The notes below the pieces were generated by a model that did no database searches, was not told the DNA's origin, and saw only the letters and a list, made by a program, of their open reading frames with translations. Positions 6,569 through 12,184 of a stretch of 12,184 nt of DNA are shown here, piece after piece; position 1 is the stretch's first letter, and each line of letters starts with the position of its first letter. The stretch lies in NCBI GenBank assembly GCA_963643205.1, contig CAVIJJ010000036.1, positions 1-12,184 of the forward strand, written 5' to 3'. Made by a program: the position numbers and the translations under genes. Source of the stretch: Phil1 sp963643205. GTDB taxonomy: Bacteria > Bacillota > Clostridia > Christensenellales > CAG-138.

Positions 6569-6766
6569 TGTAGAAAGCGTGGATAAACCGTTCTTTTGGC
6601 CGAATGCCTTGAAAATCGCTGTTGGAAACGCTGTGGATAATTTTGGGATAACCTGTTCGCCCGCGCACACTTGTCACATTTTCAACCGTATCAACAGATC
6701 ACATGTGTGTAATCCACAGGAGTTATCCACAACATGTGGATAACTTTGTTGACAGTTAAGCGCGTA

Positions 6767-8089
6767 TTACTGCTTTTTGATGCGCTTGGTAAGATCCTCT
6801 ATCAAATCCTCTATCTGCTTGTCCGCCTTAATGTCCGCCTCAACGCGCTTGCAGGCGTTTATAACGGTTGAGTGGTCCCTGCCGCCGAAGCTCGCGCCTA
6901 TGCTCTTCAGGGATTTGTTTGTAAGCTCCTTGCAAAGATACATGGCGATCTGCCTTGGGTAAGTTATTTCCATTGTGCGGCGCTGGGACAGAAGCGACTC
7001 TATATCAATATCGTAATAATCGGCCACAACCTGCTGAACAAGGCCGATTGTAACGGGCGCGTTGTCATACCCCGCAACTATGTCCTTAAGCGCGGCCGCG
7101 GTAAGCGGAATATCAACCGGCTTTTTGGTGAGCTTGGCGAAGGCTATAACGCGGGTTAAGGAGCCCTCCAGCTGGCGAATGTTTGAATTTACCTTTTCGG
7201 CAATGAAATTCAATACGTCCTCGCTGACGTCTATCTGCTCGGACTGCGCCTTGCGCCTGAGTATGGCTACCCTTGTTTCAAGATCGGGCGGCTGAATATC
7301 CGCCACAAGTCCGCCCTCAAAGCGGGAAACAAGCCTGTCTTCCAGATTTATAAGATCCTTGGGAGCCTTATCGGAGCTGATTATAATCTGCTTGCCGTAG
7401 GTATGCAGGGCGTTGAATGTATTAAAGAATTCCTCCTGCGTCCTGTCCCTTGAAACAAGGAACTGTATATCGTCGATTATAAGCACGTCCGCCGTGCGGT
7501 ACTTGTTGCGGAACTGCACGCGGCTATTCTCCTGAATGGCCTGAATAAGGTCGTTTGTAAATGTTTCGCTTGTAATATAAACTATCTTGGCGTTCGGGTT
7601 GTTTTGAAGAATCCTGTGGCCAATGGCGTGCATAAGGTGGGTTTTGCCCAAACCGACTCCGCCGTATATAAAAAGAGGATTGTAGGCCTTGCCCGGCTCA
7701 TCGGCAACGGCCTGCGCCGCGGCGTGAGCGAAATTGTTGCTGTTGCCAACAACAAACGTATCAAACGTATACTTTGGGTTAAGATAATAGTCGCTGCCGG
7801 CTACGGGCTTTTCCTCACGGTAAGCGCTGTATTGATTAAGCTCGGATTCGTCTATAAAGCGAACAAGATACGTGCCCTCGTTCGCCCTGTTCACGCAGTC
7901 CGTAATAGACTGGGTATACATGCTTTTAAGCATATTCTTAATAGAAGGATCCTTTACCTGAAGAACCAAAGTATTATCCTTAAGGCACACGGGTATCATG
8001 GTGGCTACCCAAGTGTTGTAGCTTAAAGGGGTCATGCTCTTTTCTATTTCCTGCTGTGAGTTCTGCCAAACGGACATCGCGGAAACCAT
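6767..8089 (-). CDS. dnaA: Chromosomal replication initiator protein DnaA
   Basis: A 440-residue AAA+ ATPase that binds DnaA boxes and opens the origin. Domain I spans about residues 1-85 (with WQNSQQEIEK and the SYNTWV segment). The short linker ends near 100. The AAA+ domain begins at TFDTFVVGNSNNFAHAAA. Walker A is GGVGLGKT at 143-150, Walker B is LIIDDIQ at 203-209, and RLVSRFEGG near 252-260 carries the arginine finger region. The C-terminal DNA-binding domain contains the signature FGGRDHSTVI at 401-410. The start at 8087-8089 is preferred because GGGAGGT (minus strand, 8101-8107) lies 11 bases upstream; an ATG four codons later would be 23 bases away. All catalytic motifs are intact. 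Confidence 0.98.
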   Translation of the reverse strand: MVSAMSVWQNSQQEIEKSMTPLSYNTWVATMIPVCLKDNTLVLQVKDPSIKNMLKSMYTQSITDCVNRANEGTYLVRFIDESELNQYSAYREEKPVAGSDYYLNPKYTFDTFVVGNSNNFAHAAAQAVADEPGKAYNPLFIYGGVGLGKTHLMHAIGHRILQNNPNAKIVYITSETFTNDLIQAIQENSRVQFRNKYRTADVLIIDDIQFLVSRDRTQEEFFNTFNALHTYGKQIIISSDKAPKDLINLEDRLVSRFEGGLVADIQPPDLETRVAILRRKAQSEQIDVSEDVLNFIAEKVNSNIRQLEGSLTRVIAFAKLTKKPVDIPLTAAALKDIVAGYDNAPVTIGLVQQVVADYYDIDIESLLSQRRTMEITYPRQIAMYLCKELTNKSLKSIGASFGGRDHSTVINACKRVEADIKADKQIEDLIEDLTKRIKKQ

Positions 8090-8176
8090 TGATTTATATT
8101 ACCTCCCGCCTATGCGACTTCATCAAAAAATAAAAAAGAGGTCGCAAAAAATGCGTATATCAAATAACACCTACTA

Positions 8177-8205
8177 ATAATATCAGTTTGGCGGCGGGTT
8201 TACAA
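8177..8205 (-). promoter_or_regulatory. Candidate dnaA promoter
   Basis: On the minus strand TTGTAA (8200-8205) and TATTAT (8177-8182) are separated by 17 bases, giving a 5' leader of about 80 nt before dnaA. I found no convincing DnaA box in 8090-8300, so autoregulation by DnaA at this promoter is not evident. Confidence 0.5.
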
Positions 8206-8296
8206 GAACGAATACTTTGGCCTTGTGCCGATAAAATCAGGCAGACAACAATATGTTGTGTGGGGTCAAAATAAAAGTTAAAAAACGCTTATTTCC

Positions 8297-8326
8297 TTGA
8301 CAGAAGGGTTGTTTTTCTTATATAAT
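8297..8326 (+). promoter_or_regulatory. Consensus promoter of the rpmH operon
   Basis: TTGACA at 8297-8302 and TATAAT at 8321-8326 with an 18-base spacer; both hexamers are perfect. Transcription would start near 8333, leaving a leader of about 180 nt before rpmH. Confidence 0.8.
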
Positions 8327-8380
8327 CGTATACCGATGGATTATACTGCTCAGCAGCTGCTCCAAGCCCGCTTGTATTCG

Positions 8381-8412
8381 CCGGCCGCGCCGGGCGGCAG
8401 CAGCCCGGTTTT
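8381..8412 (+). promoter_or_regulatory. Possible attenuator in the rpmH leader
   Basis: CCGGGC (8390-8395) pairs with GCCCGG (8403-8408) around a 7-nt loop and is followed by TTTT (8409-8412), a short intrinsic terminator. An overlapping competing hairpin pairs 8381-8385 with 8389-8393. The two cannot form together, which is the logic of an attenuator, although the T-run is short. Confidence 0.4.
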
Positions 8413-8511
8413 ACCGCTTATCTAAAAAGAAGGCATACTTCCAAGCGGCGAGCAAGGGATTTGGGCACGGGCAGCATGATAATAAGAACATACGGAAAGA
8501 GGTGCAGAAAA

Positions 8512-8646
8512 ATGCTTGGTACATTCCAGCCCAAAAAGAGGCAGCGCAAGAAGGTTCACGGCTTCCGTCAGCGCATGAAGACCAGGAACGGCCGCAACGT
8601 GCTTGCCCGCCGTCGCAACAAGGGCCGCAAGGTCCTCTCCGCCTGA
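8512..8646 (+). CDS. rpmH: 50S ribosomal protein L34
   Basis: A 44-residue, strongly basic ribosomal protein of the large subunit. The sequence MLGTFQPKKRQRKKVHGFRQR and the end NKGRKVLSA are diagnostic for L34, apart from Leu-Gly in place of the usual Lys-Arg at positions 2-3. The ATG at 8512 has an AGAGGTG ribosome site 7 bases upstream; the in-frame extension to 8461 is not L34-like. It leads the cluster rpmH-rnpA-yidD-yidC-jag, the usual Gram-positive order divergent from dnaA, and is driven by the promoter at 8297-8326. Confidence 0.97.
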   Translation: MLGTFQPKKRQRKKVHGFRQRMKTRNGRNVLARRRNKGRKVLSA

Positions 8647-8691
8647 TAATCAAATCGGGTAAAAATCAGACAAAAGCGCGTAAGCGCACTT

Positions 8692-8722
8692 GGGACGCGC
8701 TCCTTCAACAGGGGTGCGTCCC
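8692..8722 (+). other. 12-bp hairpin between rpmH and rnpA
   Basis: Positions 8692-8703 pair with 8711-8722 (two G-U pairs) around a 7-nt loop. It is followed by A-rich DNA containing the rnpA ribosome site, not by T's, so it is not a standard terminator. It may act as an mRNA processing or stability element giving more L34 than RnpA. Confidence 0.5.
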
Positions 8723-8748
8723 GAAAAAAAGAGGAAAAATATCGTTAG

Positions 8749-9105
8749 GTGAAACGCTGTTATTCATTAAAGCGGAATAAGGAATTCCGCTACGTATACC
8801 GCAGGGGAAAATCCAAAGCAAACGAGCTGATGGTGATAATATCCGCAAGGAGCAGAACTCCCGCTCTTACGCACATCGGTTTTTCCGTAAGCAAAAAATT
8901 GGGAAACAGCGTTGTTCGCAACAGGATAAAGCGCCGGCTGAGAAGCGCGTTCGACACGGTTTTCACAGAAATCCAAAGCGGGAACAACATAATAGTGATT
9001 GCCCGCGCGGGCATTCTTGACGCGGACTTTGAATCCCTTTGCGCCGCGGCGCGCAGCCTTCTGCGCCGGGGCGATTTGTTGAAGAAAGAAGAGAAAAAAG
9101 CGTGA
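8749..9105 (+). CDS. rnpA: Ribonuclease P protein component
   Basis: The 118-residue basic protein subunit of RNase P, which with the catalytic RNA trims 5' ends of tRNA precursors. The N-terminal KRCYSLKRNKEFRYVYRRGKS is typical. The family's RNR motif is present as GNSVVRNRIKRRLR (residues 52-65), which contacts the RNA. IGFSVSKK at 43-50 is also conserved. The start is GTG at 8749; the GAGG ribosome site at 8731-8734 is rather far (14 bases), so initiation may be weak. The TGA overlaps the GTG start of yidD by 4 bases. The RNase P RNA gene itself is not in this window. Confidence 0.95.
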   Translation: MKRCYSLKRNKEFRYVYRRGKSKANELMVIISARSRTPALTHIGFSVSKKLGNSVVRNRIKRRLRSAFDTVFTEIQSGNNIIVIARAGILDADFESLCAAARSLLRRGDLLKKEEKKA

Positions 9106-9410
9106 AGCGTATTTTGCTTACGCTTATAGACGGATACAGGCGATGGATATCACCCCTTCACCCACCCTGCTGCCGCTATATACCCACGTGCTCAACCTAC
9201 GCTAAAGAGGCGATAACAAGGTTCGGCGCGCTAAAGGGCGGCGTGCTTGCCATGTGGAGGATACTGCGCTGCAATCCGTTTTCACGGGGCGGGTACGATC
9301 CCGTTCCCGAAGAATTCCGCCTTTTCTCAAGGCACCGCGCAACCGGCGCGGGCGATGGGCGGATGGACGAACAAAAAAGCGAAAACACAACACAAAACGA
9401 ACAGAATTAA
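9102..9410 (+). CDS. yidD: Membrane protein insertion efficiency factor YidD
   Basis: A 102-residue member of the YidD family, small membrane-associated proteins that assist YidC-dependent insertion. The core LIDGYRRWISPLHPPCCRYIPTCS with its conserved cysteines (about residues 8-31) and GALKGGVLAMWRILRCNPFSRGGYDPVPE (about 41-69) are diagnostic. The start GTG at 9102 overlaps the rnpA stop (GTGA), suggesting coupling. Compared with the usual 70-85 residues, a charged polar tail from about residue 75 (RHRATGAGDGRMDEQKSENTTQNEQN) is extra and probably disordered. yidC follows 67 bases later. Confidence 0.95.
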   Translation: MKRILLTLIDGYRRWISPLHPPCCRYIPTCSTYAKEAITRFGALKGGVLAMWRILRCNPFSRGGYDPVPEEFRLFSRHRATGAGDGRMDEQKSENTTQNEQN

Positions 9411-9477
9411 GAAAAATTCATCATTCGTGTGCCGCGTTCCTTGATAGGGGCGCGGATGGAAAGAGAGGACATATACC

Positions 9478-10461
9478 TTGACCGGTGATTTCTTTTTGAC
9501 TACATGGTTTCTTGAAGCCATGCGCTGGATATACAGCCTTACCTGCTCCATATCCGCGTCCGGCTACGGAAGCGTATTCCTTACAATACTCATAAGCACA
9601 ATAGTTCTTCGCTGCATTACCATTTTCTCGGATATTAAAACCCGCAAGTCCTCCGCCAAAATGGCCGAGGTTCAGCCGGAAATACAGCGCCTTCAGAAAA
9701 AGTACGCCAACGATCCCAGGCGTTTTCAGCAGGAGCAGCAAAAGCTTATGAAGGAGCGCGGGGTAAGCATGTGGGGCAGCTGCCTGCCTATGCTTATTAC
9801 AATGCCGCTTTTCTTCTGCTTTATAGCCGCGTTCCGTTACTGGGGATACGAAATGAACCTGAGGCTTCTTGTTGACGAAAACGCCATGGAGCTTTTCAAG
9901 TCCTTTAAGTTCCTTTGGATAAACAATATCTGGCAGCCCGATAACGGCCTTTCCCCCGTTCTTGCGGACGGTGCCACCTTCCTGCAAAACGCCGAAATAT
10001 CCAAGCTTCTTTATCTGCAGGAGCCCGGCGTGGGCGAAAAGCTTGTTGAGATGGGCCTTGCCGTAACAAAGGTTTACCAGGGAGAGGTCAGCTATCAGCT
10101 GCTTTCAAACGAAACCGCTATTGCTATTTACAATCAGGCCATTCAGCCCTTCCTTGACGTGTATAAGGGCTACAACAACGGCTGGTTCATAATGAGCGTT
10201 CTTGCCGGCGGCACCAACTTCCTTTCCGCCTGGCTTATGAACAAGAATACCCCCGCCGCCAACGAGGAAGCGGCAAAGAGCACAAAGTGGATGAACTACC
10301 TGTTCCCCATAATGAGCTTTATATTCTGCTTAAGCTACAACGCGGCATTCGCCATTTACTGGACGCTTACCAGCGTAATTATGATTATAGTGAACTTTAT
10401 ACTTAATAAGAAGTTCCCAAGGACCACCACCGCAGTCGCACAGGAGAGCGTGAATAAATGA
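9478..10461 (+). CDS. yidC: Membrane protein insertase YidC (Oxa1/SpoIIIJ family)
   Basis: A 327-residue integral membrane insertase. Start is TTG at 9478 with an AGAGAGGA ribosome site (9462-9469) 8 bases upstream; no better ATG is in frame. Membrane segments are visible at about residues 31-50, 102-119, 235-255 and 275-308. Arg45 in STIVLRCIT corresponds to the conserved arginine of the substrate groove. The cytoplasmic hairpin helices (about 57-95, KMAEVQPEIQRLQKKYANDPRR) are typical. About 110 residues (125-235) between the second and third membrane segments form a long extracellular loop. I see no clear lipoprotein signal, which many SpoIIIJ-type proteins have. The gene's TGA overlaps the ATG of jag. 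Confidence 0.95.
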   Translation: MTGDFFLTTWFLEAMRWIYSLTCSISASGYGSVFLTILISTIVLRCITIFSDIKTRKSSAKMAEVQPEIQRLQKKYANDPRRFQQEQQKLMKERGVSMWGSCLPMLITMPLFFCFIAAFRYWGYEMNLRLLVDENAMELFKSFKFLWINNIWQPDNGLSPVLADGATFLQNAEISKLLYLQEPGVGEKLVEMGLAVTKVYQGEVSYQLLSNETAIAIYNQAIQPFLDVYKGYNNGWFIMSVLAGGTNFLSAWLMNKNTPAANEEAAKSTKWMNYLFPIMSFIFCLSYNAAFAIYWTLTSVIMIIVNFILNKKFPRTTTAVAQESVNK

Positions 10462-11501
10462 GAACACTTGAAGCATCAGGAAAAACAATAGACGAGGCGA
10501 TATTCAACGGCTTGAAGGAGCTGGGAGTATCCATAGACGAGGTTGAGATAGACATAATTCAGCACGAAACCAAGGGCATACTTGGCATAGGCGCGAAGCC
10601 CGCCAAGGTAAAGCTGATTGAGCGCGAGCCCGAGGAAGTGGTTGTTCCCGAATACATGGTAGAGGCCGAGCGCCGCGCCAACAGCCGCAAGAACGGCGAT
10701 TATCGCCGCGATGACCGCCGCAGGGACGATAGGTCCGGCAACAGGCGCAACGACCGCCGCAACGACCGCCCCCGCAGGGAATACGACGAAAAGCCCGCTA
10801 AGCAGGAAGCCGCCAATACCGAGGCAACCGAGGCCGAGAACCTGAACGCGGTTGTGACCGAGGCCATAGTAACCGAAACCGTTGAAACTGCTGAGGTTAC
10901 CGAGAGCGCCGAAAGGACCGAGAGGCGCGAATACCGCCCCCGCCGCAACGACCGCCGCAATAACCGCCGTGACTATCGCCGCGAGCGCGAGGAGGAAGAG
11001 CCCCGCGAGAAGAAGCCGGAGATTGAATACAGCCTTGAGGCCGCCGAGAATAACGAGGCCGCCCAGTTCTTAAAGCAGCTGCTTGAAAAGATGAACGTGC
11101 CCGGCGAGGTTCTGGCGAACGTAAGCGAGGAAGAGGGCATAAGGCTTAAAATAGAGTCCTCCGGCATGGGCGTGCTTATAGGGCACAGGGGCGAAACGCT
11201 TGACGCGATACAGTACCTGACCAGCCTGCACGTGAACCGCTCCCGCAAGGAGAAGGGCTTTACCCGCGTAACCGTTGATACAGAGGGCTACCGCGAAAGA
11301 CGCGAGGAAACACTCGCCCGCCTTGCCCGCAAGGTGGCGTCCCAGGTGCGCAGCACAGGCCGCGCCAGGAGCCTTGAGCCCATGAACCCCTACGAGCGCA
11401 GGGTGCTGCACTCCACGCTGCAGAATAACCCCTACGTAACCACCTACAGCGAGGGCGAGGAGCCGAACCGCAGGGTTGTCGTCGCGCCGAAGGAAGACTG
11501 A
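10458..11501 (+). CDS. jag: RNA-binding protein Jag / KhpB
   Basis: A 347-residue protein of the Jag/KhpB family, RNA-binding proteins linked to cell-elongation control. The N-terminal Jag_N domain covers about residues 1-55 (RTLEASGKTIDEAIFNGLKELG and GILGIGAKPAKVKL). A long, probably disordered linker (about 74-190) follows, with two Arg/Asn/Asp-rich tracts (74-109 and 153-186) around a Thr/Glu/Val/Ala-rich stretch. The KH domain carries the GxxG loop GHRG at 242-245, and the C-terminal R3H domain has its R-xxx-H motif at Arg314-His318. ATG at 10458 overlaps the yidC stop (ATGA). It is the last gene of the operon, followed by a terminator at 11520. The linker is longer than I expect for typical members. 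Confidence 0.94.
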   Translation: MRTLEASGKTIDEAIFNGLKELGVSIDEVEIDIIQHETKGILGIGAKPAKVKLIEREPEEVVVPEYMVEAERRANSRKNGDYRRDDRRRDDRSGNRRNDRRNDRPRREYDEKPAKQEAANTEATEAENLNAVVTEAIVTETVETAEVTESAERTERREYRPRRNDRRNNRRDYRREREEEEPREKKPEIEYSLEAAENNEAAQFLKQLLEKMNVPGEVLANVSEEEGIRLKIESSGMGVLIGHRGETLDAIQYLTSLHVNRSRKEKGFTRVTVDTEGYRERREETLARLARKVASQVRSTGRARSLEPMNPYERRVLHSTLQNNPYVTTYSEGEEPNRRVVVAPKED

Positions 11502-11519
11502 AGGTAAATGAAAAAAATG

Positions 11520-11547
11520 AAAGCGATCCGAAAGGGTCGCTTTTTTT
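11520..11547. terminator. Bidirectional intrinsic terminator between jag and the facing gene
   Basis: GCGATCC (11523-11529) pairs with GGGTCGC (11534-11540), with one G-U, around a GAAA loop; flanking A's (11520-11522) extend the stem into the T-run 11541-11547. On the minus strand the stem is likewise followed by a T-rich run (A-rich 11510-11518 on plus), so it can end both the operon and the convergent gene. Confidence 0.88.
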
Positions 11548-11587
11548 GTGGGGAAAATTGAGTCCTTATGTCAAAATTATTATGTTT

Positions 11588-12022
11588 TCAGCGGACAGCC
11601 TCTCCGTATTCCCTTTTCATTGCGGTTACGGAAACCACCCACTGCTTGCCGAATTTGCAAACATCCACGCCGTTTACAAGCTTTCCGTAGGAAATGGCCT
11701 TGCGCAATGTGCTTTCGTTAAGACCCCACAGCTCCGTGGCGTCGCTGAATGCCATCAATCCGTCAAAAGGTGTTTTTACGGCGCTTCCGTTTTCCCAAAG
11801 CTCATCGCACGAAAGATCCAAATCGTCGTTCCAAACAATGCCGTATCCGCCAACATCCACGCTTACGCAGGCAAACTCGGCGGCGTTATCCCTAAGCTGC
11901 CTGAACACGGGCAGCTTTTCAAACAGCGGCTTCATATCATATACCTTTGTAACGCCCTCGCTGAACTGAACGCTTAATCTGAAATCCGGCAGCGCAGAAA
12001 CGCTTTTTATCTTGTGGAACAT
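11588..12022 (-). CDS. DUF2442-like protein fused to a helix-turn-helix domain (possible solitary antitoxin/repressor)
   Basis: A 144-residue soluble protein. Residues about 1-80 (KIKSVSALPDFRLSVQFSEG through YGIVWNDDLDLSCDELWENG) match the DUF2442 pattern, which in some genomes is the partner of DUF4160-type toxins (family knowledge). Residues about 91-138 (FSDATELWGLNESTLRKAI then YGKLVNGVDVCKFGKQWVV) look like a DNA-binding helix-turn-helix with a wing. ATG at 12020-12022 has an AAGGAGT ribosome site about 6 bases upstream. No toxin gene is found on either side within the window: left is the jag terminator, right is its own promoter. A perfect inverted repeat inside the promoter suggests the protein represses itself. 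Function is inferred, not shown. Confidence 0.7.
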   Translation of the reverse strand: MFHKIKSVSALPDFRLSVQFSEGVTKVYDMKPLFEKLPVFRQLRDNAAEFACVSVDVGGYGIVWNDDLDLSCDELWENGSAVKTPFDGLMAFSDATELWGLNESTLRKAISYGKLVNGVDVCKFGKQWVVSVTAMKREYGEAVR

Positions 12023-12047
12023 ATATGACTCCTTATGTGTTACTTAT

Positions 12048-12076
12048 AATATATCACGATACCGTGATACCGTCAA
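12048..12076 (-). promoter_or_regulatory. Promoter with internal operator for the DUF2442-HTH gene
   Basis: On the minus strand TTGACG (12071-12076) and TATATT (12048-12053) are 17 bases apart. A perfect inverted repeat, TATCACG (12052-12058) and CGTGATA (12063-12069) with a 4-base centre, fills the spacer. This is the classic location for a repressor operator. Confidence 0.65.
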
Positions 12077-12184
12077 CCTGCTTTGCTTTTTCCCGCCCTT
12101 CTTCATGCCAAGGGGCCGGGGAAGATTTCGATTTCTTCCGCAAAGTAAATCTTGGCAGATGCTAAGCGCGGCTGAAGCGGTTTT
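12077..12184. other. Right edge without a recognised gene
   Basis: A minus-strand frame is open from the right edge for about 26 codons and stops near 12104 (reading KIYFAEEIEIFPGPLA), so a gene end is possible, but I do not recognise it and its length is too short to judge. Confidence 0.3.

Larger units (their letters stand above)
6471..6766. other. oriC: Chromosomal replication origin (oriC) in the dnaA-dnaN spacer
   Basis: DnaA boxes: perfect TTATCCACA on the plus strand at 6509-6517 and 6723-6731; perfect on the minus strand at 6632-6640 and 6735-6743; one-mismatch boxes at 6578-6586 (minus) and 6710-6718 (plus). A weaker match is at 6643-6651. The pair at 6723-6731 and 6735-6743 forms a palindrome with a 3-base spacer. 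Left of the boxes lies a triplet tract (6548-6568) and then an AT-rich stretch (about 6536-6547), the expected site of strand opening. The order dnaA, boxes, triplets, AT-rich DNA, dnaN matches the Bacillus subtilis origin layout (established knowledge). Confidence 0.9.

Noticed and set aside
7604..8026. 140-codon plus-strand frame
   Set aside because: It is the reverse shadow of dnaA and has no independent support.
8090..8300. Second oriC part upstream of dnaA
   Set aside because: The region is fairly AT-rich but I found no DnaA box close to TTATCCACA on either strand.
1..12184. CRISPR arrays, tRNA or rRNA genes
   Set aside because: No regularly spaced repeats and no tRNA or rRNA sequence hallmarks were seen on either strand.

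Overview
The window looks like the replication-origin neighbourhood of a Clostridia-type Firmicute (inference from gene order, protein sequences and Shine-Dalgarno-rich starts; I cannot name a genus). A mobilizable element sits directly beside dnaN. The chromosomal core, about 5355-11501, has the classical order around oriC. dnaA and dnaN lie on the minus strand. The divergent plus-strand cluster is rpmH-rnpA-yidD-yidC-jag. The dnaA-dnaN spacer (6471-6766) carries at least six DnaA boxes, a triplet repeat resembling a DnaA-trio and an AT-rich stretch, in the same order as the Bacillus-type unwinding region.

Positions 1-5354 are accessory DNA. At the left edge is the C-terminal end of a protein with a cysteine-rich zinc-finger-like domain, then a perfect hairpin and a 10-N assembly gap (578-587). 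Right of the gap is a perfect-consensus promoter (611-639), a structured leader with a strong terminator (816-898), an oriT-like hairpin region, mobC, a MobA-type relaxase gene interrupted by two in-frame stops, a small unknown gene and a large serine recombinase. I read this as an integrative and mobilizable element (IME). It occupies the place where recF is usually found after dnaN; its exact ends are not resolved, and the N gap means the left part may not be truly contiguous.

The plus-strand core cluster joins ribosomal protein L34, the RNase P protein, YidD, the YidC insertase and the RNA-binding protein Jag/KhpB. Overlapping stop/start codons (rnpA-yidD, yidC-jag) and one consensus promoter at 8297-8326 suggest an operon, ending in a bidirectional terminator at 11520-11547. 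Facing it from the right is a lone minus-strand gene for a DUF2442-like protein fused to a helix-turn-helix domain. Its promoter contains a perfect inverted repeat between -35 and -10, which suggests autoregulation.

The best candidates for something undescribed are: (i) the leader RNA between the IME promoter and mobC, in which two hairpin loops are complementary over 10 nt; (ii) the self-regulated solitary DUF2442-HTH gene; (iii) the CAG/TAG variant of the DnaA-trio in oriC; (iv) a possible attenuator in the rpmH leader.
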